Below, one piece after another: positions 6,350 through 9,728 of a stretch of 9,728 nucleotides of DNA (position 1 is the stretch's first letter; the number at the start of each line of letters is the position of its first letter). The stretch covers positions 1 to 9,728 of the forward strand of contig JAFQDI010000071.1 of assembly GCA_017416055.1 (NCBI GenBank), read 5' to 3'. The DNA is from Lachnospiraceae bacterium (GTDB taxonomy: Bacteria; Bacillota_A; Clostridia; Lachnospirales; Lachnospiraceae). The notes under the pieces are model-generated. The model saw only the letters and a program-made list of their open reading frames with translations, did not search any database and was not told the DNA's origin. Both the position numbers and the translations under genes were made by a program.

Positions 6350-8125
6350 TCACATCCGTTCCGGTGCTTCAAATCCTAACAAATCAATTCCGGTGAGCAA
6401 AACGTCGCGGGTCAGCTTCAACAAGTTGATGTACGCTGCCTGACGCGTAAGGTCGGTCTCCGCCAGAATCTTAGTATCATGATAAAATTTATTGAACACA
6501 TTCGCCAGGTCATACAAATATGAGCAAATCTTGTGGGGTGCCTTCTCTGCATAAGCCGTTGCCATCATTTCGGAGAATCCGGTGAGCTGAAGCTGCAATG
6601 CCTTCTCGCTCTCACCGATAGCAGGCATCACAGATACCTCTCCCGTGAAACGTCCCTCCATCTGCTCATACTTCTGACAAATGGAACCGATACGCACGAT
6701 GGTGTACAACAGGTATGGACCAGTATCTCCGTCGAAGGAGCAGAAACGATCCAGATCGAAGACATAATCCTTCGATGCCTGATTGGACAGATCGCCATAC
6801 TTCAGTGCTGCCACACCGATGATCTCCGCGGTCTTTCTCGCCTCATCGGCTGATACGGTGCGGTTCTCCATGGTCTTCTCATAAACCGCGTCGGTCACCT
6901 GCTTAATCAGGTCTTCCAAACGCATTACACCGCCGTCACGAGTCTTGAAGGGCTTTCCGTCCTTTCCGTTCATGGTACCAAAACCGATAAACTGCAACTT
7001 CACTTCAGGACGAACAATACCGGTCTTCTTTGAGCAACGGAATACCTGAGTGAAATGCATTTCCTGACGCTTATCCACACAGTAGATCACCTCGTCGGGC
7101 GTAAACAGCTTCTCACGCTCCAAGAGTGTCGCCAGGTCAGTGGTTGCGTAAAGCTTCGCACCGTCAGATTTTAACAGAATGCAGGGAGGCATCTCTTTTG
7201 TATCCGTTTCCTCCTTCACATCCACCACCAGCGCACCTTCGCTGATGTGGGCAAATCCATCCTCTTTAATCTTTTCAATCATGTCCTCAACGTAAGGACG
7301 AACATCGCTCTCGCCTTTCCAGACGTCAAAATCTACATTTAATTTCTCGTAATTCTTCTTAAGATCCGGAATAGATACCTCGCGAATATGATTTCCCAAC
7401 GCCAGATAACCGGGTACACCATTTTGAAGCTTCAGCGTCGCTTCATGGGCAACCTTCGCAAACTCCGGATCGACCTTTGACCGCGCGCTGGCCGCAGGAT
7501 AAATCTGCTCCAACTCGCCGATGGTAAAAGGAGCCTCTGTCGGGTACTCACCGGTATAATTCTCATCAAAATAACACAGATCCGGCTGCTGTGCCCGCAG
7601 CCCCTCGATGATCAGACCCATCTGCAGTCCCCAATCACCCAAGTGTACGTCACCGATGACTTTATCTCCCATAAAACGGCAGATGCGCTTTACGCTCTCG
7701 CCGATGATCGCGGAACGCAAATGCCCCACGTGCAGAGGCTTCGCCACATTCGGTCCGCCGTAATCAATCACGATAGTCTTCGCCTGCTCACCGTCAGGCT
7801 TCTCACAGCCAAAACGCTCGGAGACCATCATCTTGTTCACGTATTCTGCCACAAACTCCGGTGCCAAAGTCAAATTGATAAAGCCGGGAGCAACCGCCTC
7901 CACCTTCGCAAACTGAGATGCGCCCTCCAGCTGCTTCACCACGTCTCCCGCAATCATGATTGGCGCCTTGCGATACAGCTTCGCTGCCGCCAACGCACCG
8001 TTACACTGATATTCGCACAGGTCGGGACGGTTGGAGACCGACACCTTTCCTAAATTTCTATCATAGCCGCAGGACTCAAAACCATCGCCCACAACATCCG
8101 TGATCATTTCCAGTATCTTCTTCAT
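6350..8125 (-). CDS. argS: Arginyl-tRNA synthetase
   Basis: A 591-residue class I aminoacyl-tRNA synthetase that charges tRNA-Arg with arginine using ATP. An N-terminal Arg-tRNA-synt_N-type additive domain occupies about 1-90. The HIGH motif appears as HVGH at 132-135 inside NVAKPLHVGHLRS, followed by GDWGLQMG at 163-170. The place of KMSK is taken by KPFKTRDGG starting at 391, as is usual in many bacterial ArgRS, including my recollection of the E. coli one. The C-terminal part from about 470 (GPYLLYTIVRIGSI) is the DALR helical anticodon-binding domain. An open frame continues upstream to 8245, but the start is fixed at 8125 by a strong GGAGGAAG four bases before ATG, by the family N-terminus MKKILEMITD, and by a promoter that would put the transcript start at about 8162. 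It is the first gene of the minus-strand block and its stop is four bases before the SNF2 start. Confidence 0.97.
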   Translation of the reverse strand: MKKILEMITDVVGDGFESCGYDRNLGKVSVSNRPDLCEYQCNGALAAAKLYRKAPIMIAGDVVKQLEGASQFAKVEAVAPGFINLTLAPEFVAEYVNKMMVSERFGCEKPDGEQAKTIVIDYGGPNVAKPLHVGHLRSAIIGESVKRICRFMGDKVIGDVHLGDWGLQMGLIIEGLRAQQPDLCYFDENYTGEYPTEAPFTIGELEQIYPAASARSKVDPEFAKVAHEATLKLQNGVPGYLALGNHIREVSIPDLKKNYEKLNVDFDVWKGESDVRPYVEDMIEKIKEDGFAHISEGALVVDVKEETDTKEMPPCILLKSDGAKLYATTDLATLLEREKLFTPDEVIYCVDKRQEMHFTQVFRCSKKTGIVRPEVKLQFIGFGTMNGKDGKPFKTRDGGVMRLEDLIKQVTDAVYEKTMENRTVSADEARKTAEIIGVAALKYGDLSNQASKDYVFDLDRFCSFDGDTGPYLLYTIVRIGSICQKYEQMEGRFTGEVSVMPAIGESEKALQLQLTGFSEMMATAYAEKAPHKICSYLYDLANVFNKFYHDTKILAETDLTRQAAYINLLKLTRDVLLTGIDLLGFEAPERM

Positions 8126-8129
8126 ATAT

Positions 8130-8137
8130 CTTCCTCC
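8130..8137 (-). promoter_or_regulatory. Ribosome binding site deciding the argS start
   Basis: Reading on the minus strand, GGAGGAAG lies four bases before the ATG at 8125. Its near-perfect match to the anti-Shine-Dalgarno selects this ATG over the longer open frame that reaches 8245, whose extra 40 residues are hydrophobic and AT-rich and do not look like ArgRS. Confidence 0.85.
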
Positions 8138-8168
8138 GAAATCAATTCTTTCGTTCAAGTTATCTTTT

Positions 8169-8197
8169 ATCATATCATGGGAAAGAAAAAAAATCAA
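8169..8197 (-). promoter_or_regulatory. Sigma-A-type promoter of argS
   Basis: On the minus strand, a -35 box TTGATT (8192-8197) and a -10 box TATGAT (8169-8174) are separated by exactly 17 bases containing a T-tract. Each box is one or two changes from consensus. Transcription would begin near 8162, leaving a leader of about 36 bases before argS. That leader is too short for a T-box riboswitch, so charging-dependent control by that route is not supported. The promoter probably serves the whole argS-helicase-dipeptidase-zinc-ribbon block. Confidence 0.7.
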
Positions 8198-8288
8198 TCT
8201 TAGAAAATAGAAAGTAATCCCGCCTTGTGGTATATTTTTGTGCAATCTTCTGAGATAAGCAGATTTACCTCTGTTTTATACTTTCATT

Positions 8289-8306
8289 GTTGGTCTTGTT
8301 GGTCTT
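8289..8306. repeat. Tandem duplication of a 9-base unit
   Basis: GTTGGTCTT occurs twice in direct succession between the end of the ClpP-like gene and the argS promoter. It is a minor intergenic feature and could be replication slippage. The rest of the 8198-8337 gap shows only a 7-base-pair stem at 8252-8271 and no convincing terminator for the upstream gene. Confidence 0.6.
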
Positions 8307-8337
8307 TGCCATCAGATCTTCAAGGATAAAAAGTGTA

Positions 8338-9051
8338 TCATATTTTCTTTTCCTTGATCATCTCATGCAGCTTCTCAAGTGCCTCTTTGATTCCCCCTAC
8401 CTCGTCAATCAGTCCCTCGTCCACCGCCGTCTGTCCGATCAGAATTGTCCCAAGATCCTTCGTCATCTCTCCGGTATTCATCATCAACTGTTCCAACCGT
8501 TCCTGATCCGCCTTACTGTGGGAAGCGATAAACCCGGTAATCCGATCCTGCATCCGTTTGAAATATTCATAGGTCTGCGGCGCACCGATGACCATACCGG
8601 TCATGCGCACCGGATGGATCAGCATTGTTCCTGTGGGCACGATAAACGAGTAATCAGAGGCCACCGCCAATGGCACTCCGATAGAATGGCTTCCGCCCAG
8701 CACCAATGAAACCGTGGGCTTACTCAGGGAAGCAATCATTTCCGCTATCGCCAAACCTGCGTCAATATCTCCGCCCGCCGTGTTGAGCAGAATCAACAGT
8801 CCATCCACTTCATTGCTGTCCTCAATCGCCGCCAACTCCGGCAGAAGGTGATCGTATTTGGTCGCTTTACCACCGGAAGCCGCATTTTCATGTCCTTCGA
8901 TTTCTCCGATGATCGTCATCAGATGGATGCGATTTTTTCCCTCGCTGTCCAGCGTCACCTGCCCGGTCTCCTTGATCCGGTCAGTGCGCTTCTCCTCCTC
9001 TTCCCTGTTCTCGCCATGATTACTGTCTGATGGCTCTCTGTTTTCTTGCAT
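8338..9051 (-). CDS. ClpP-fold serine peptidase, TepA/YmfB-like
   Basis: A 237-residue member of the ClpP/crotonase superfamily, closest in appearance to the Bacillus TepA (YmfB) branch, a cytoplasmic peptidase-like protein. LLILLNTAGGDIDAG at 85-99 is the oxyanion-strand region, GGSHSIG at 119-125 holds the probable nucleophile Ser123, and MLIHPVRMTG at 143-152 holds His146; Asp199 in TKDLG is the likely third residue. GQTAVDEGLIDEVGG near the end is typical of the fold. It differs from housekeeping ClpP in its nucleophile motif and in a charged, probably disordered N-terminal extension of about 40 residues rich in Glu, Arg, Asp and Lys. No signal peptide is present. The ATG follows GAGGAGGG. 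A possible -10 (TACTAT, 9082-9087) lies upstream without a good -35. It is separated by a terminator from the amidase gene, so it is probably transcribed on its own, with some read-through into argS possible. Confidence 0.88.
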   Translation of the reverse strand: MQENREPSDSNHGENREEEEKRTDRIKETGQVTLDSEGKNRIHLMTIIGEIEGHENAASGGKATKYDHLLPELAAIEDSNEVDGLLILLNTAGGDIDAGLAIAEMIASLSKPTVSLVLGGSHSIGVPLAVASDYSFIVPTGTMLIHPVRMTGMVIGAPQTYEYFKRMQDRITGFIASHSKADQERLEQLMMNTGEMTKDLGTILIGQTAVDEGLIDEVGGIKEALEKLHEMIKEKKI

Positions 9052-9130
9052 TGCACTCCCTCCTCATTGCATTACTTTTTTATAGTATGAGAACAATCGA
9101 GCCATTCTATGTAACAATCTCGTTTCTAAC

Positions 9131-9167
9131 AAACCAAAAAGACTGCCTTGTAAAACACAAAGCAGTC
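9131..9167 (-). terminator. Rho-independent terminator of the amidase gene
   Basis: On the minus strand, GACTGCTTTGT (9157-9167) pairs over 11 positions, with one G-T wobble, with ACAAGGCAGTC (9141-9151) around a five-base loop, and is followed by TTTTTGGTTT (9131-9140). The U-tract lies only on the minus-strand side, so it acts on transcripts coming from the amidase, whose stop is about 35 bases upstream, and insulates the ClpP-like gene. Confidence 0.88.
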
Positions 9168-9201
9168 CATTCATCATATCTCTGCAATACTATCGCACGC
9201 A

Positions 9202-9728
9202 TCAATTTGTACTCAGAAACATCACGATCCCCTCCGCCAACGCTTCCGCCATCTGCTGCCGCCAGGCTTCAGTCAGCATCAATCCGGCTTCCTCTGCATT
9301 CGTGATAAAGCCAGTCTCCACCAATACAGACGGCGCATTGACCAGACGATTGACCACATAAGAATCATTTTCCGGATTTACCACCACCTCCGGGCCCATT
9401 CCAAATGAATTCTTTATGCAGTCTGCAAGCAATTCCGCATACCGGTCATTTCCCATCGCATGGGACTTGGTGTAATAAAGTTGTGCGCCTCTCACTGACG
9501 GATCAGCCGGCAGTGAATTGCAGTGGATCGAGATGAACAGATCCACCCCTGCCTTGTTTGCCATGTCACAGCGCTCGTAAGGATCCAAGACATACAGTCC
9601 CCGGTCATCCGGCTCCATCCCTTCCGGAATCGAATCCGATTCCCTCGTCATCAAAACCCCATAACCTTTTTCCTCAAGCAGAATAGCCAAACGAAGAGCA
9701 ATGTCCAGATTGACGTCTTTCTCGTCCA
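9202..9728 (-). CDS. N-acetylmuramoyl-L-alanine amidase (Amidase_3, CwlD-like), 5' end outside window
   Basis: Partial gene whose beginning lies beyond the right edge; 175 codons including the stop are visible, starting in DEKDVNLDIALRLA. It belongs to the zinc-dependent Amidase_3 family, which cuts the bond between N-acetylmuramic acid and L-alanine in peptidoglycan. The visible zinc ligands are the Glu of DEKDVNL and the His of FISIHCNSLPAD, and the catalytic Glu is in SVLVETGFITNAEEA. The first zinc histidine and any signal peptide or membrane anchor are outside the window. The protein ends soon after the catalytic domain (GIVMFLSTN), with no C-terminal SH3 or LysM repeats, which resembles CwlD, the spore-cortex muramic-lactam amidase; a general autolysin with N-terminal binding domains cannot be excluded. 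A TTG at 9690 is merely an internal codon, since the conserved zinc-ligand Glu lies upstream of it in the same frame. Confidence 0.92.
   Translation of the reverse strand, partial: DEKDVNLDIALRLAILLEEKGYGVLMTRESDSIPEGMEPDDRGLYVLDPYERCDMANKAGVDLFISIHCNSLPADPSVRGAQLYYTKSHAMGNDRYAELLADCIKNSFGMGPEVVVNPENDSYVVNRLVNAPSVLVETGFITNAEEAGLMLTEAWRQQMAEALAEGIVMFLSTN

Noticed and set aside
8126..8245. 40-residue N-terminal extension of argS
   Set aside because: The strong ribosome binding site at 8130-8137, the promoter at 8169-8197 and the family N-terminus all place the start at 8125.
8252..8271. Seven-base-pair hairpin downstream of the ClpP-like gene as a terminator
   Set aside because: On the minus strand no U-tract follows it; the T-rich side faces the plus strand, where no gene ends.

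Overview
The window looks like a chromosomal segment of a Gram-positive, low-to-mid GC Clostridia-type bacterium, most plausibly Lachnospiraceae-like. This rests on strong GGAGG ribosome binding sites, an SNF2 helicase with an N-terminal SWIM zinc finger, a TepA/ClpP-like serine peptidase, a CwlD-like amidase and a zinc-ribbon/transmembrane protein of a kind common in that group. The taxonomic placement is inference; there is no rRNA or marker tree here.

Left edge, plus strand (1-735): the C-terminal end of an iron-dependent alcohol dehydrogenase-fold protein of the sn-glycerol-1-phosphate dehydrogenase type, then, 23 bases later, an RpiB/LacA/LacB-family sugar-phosphate isomerase. They look like the tail of a sugar- or polyol-use operon. 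The isomerase lacks both family histidines expected in ribose-5-phosphate isomerase B, so its substrate may not be ribose 5-phosphate.

Convergent junction (736-998): the plus-strand pair and the minus-strand block meet here. Nearly all of the junction is a 231-base palindromic element (763-993) with imperfect terminal inverted repeats, an 18-base perfect inner stem and no credible gene. It is either a MITE-like non-autonomous element or a structured-RNA repeat.

Main block, minus strand (8200 down to 999): a sigma-A-type promoter drives argS (arginyl-tRNA synthetase), followed with 4-base spacing, a 14-base overlap and 72-base spacing by an SNF2/SWIM helicase, an M19 dipeptidase and a zinc-ribbon membrane protein of unknown function. 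The packing indicates one transcript.

Right edge, minus strand (8338-9728): a ClpP-fold TepA-like serine peptidase, then a clear rho-independent terminator that ends an N-acetylmuramoyl-L-alanine amidase (CwlD-like) cut by the window edge.

Most of the window is housekeeping-type gene content. I saw no CRISPR array, tRNA, rRNA, transposase, phage gene or recognisable defence system. The items most worth a second look are the palindromic element, the atypical isomerase and the zinc-ribbon membrane protein.
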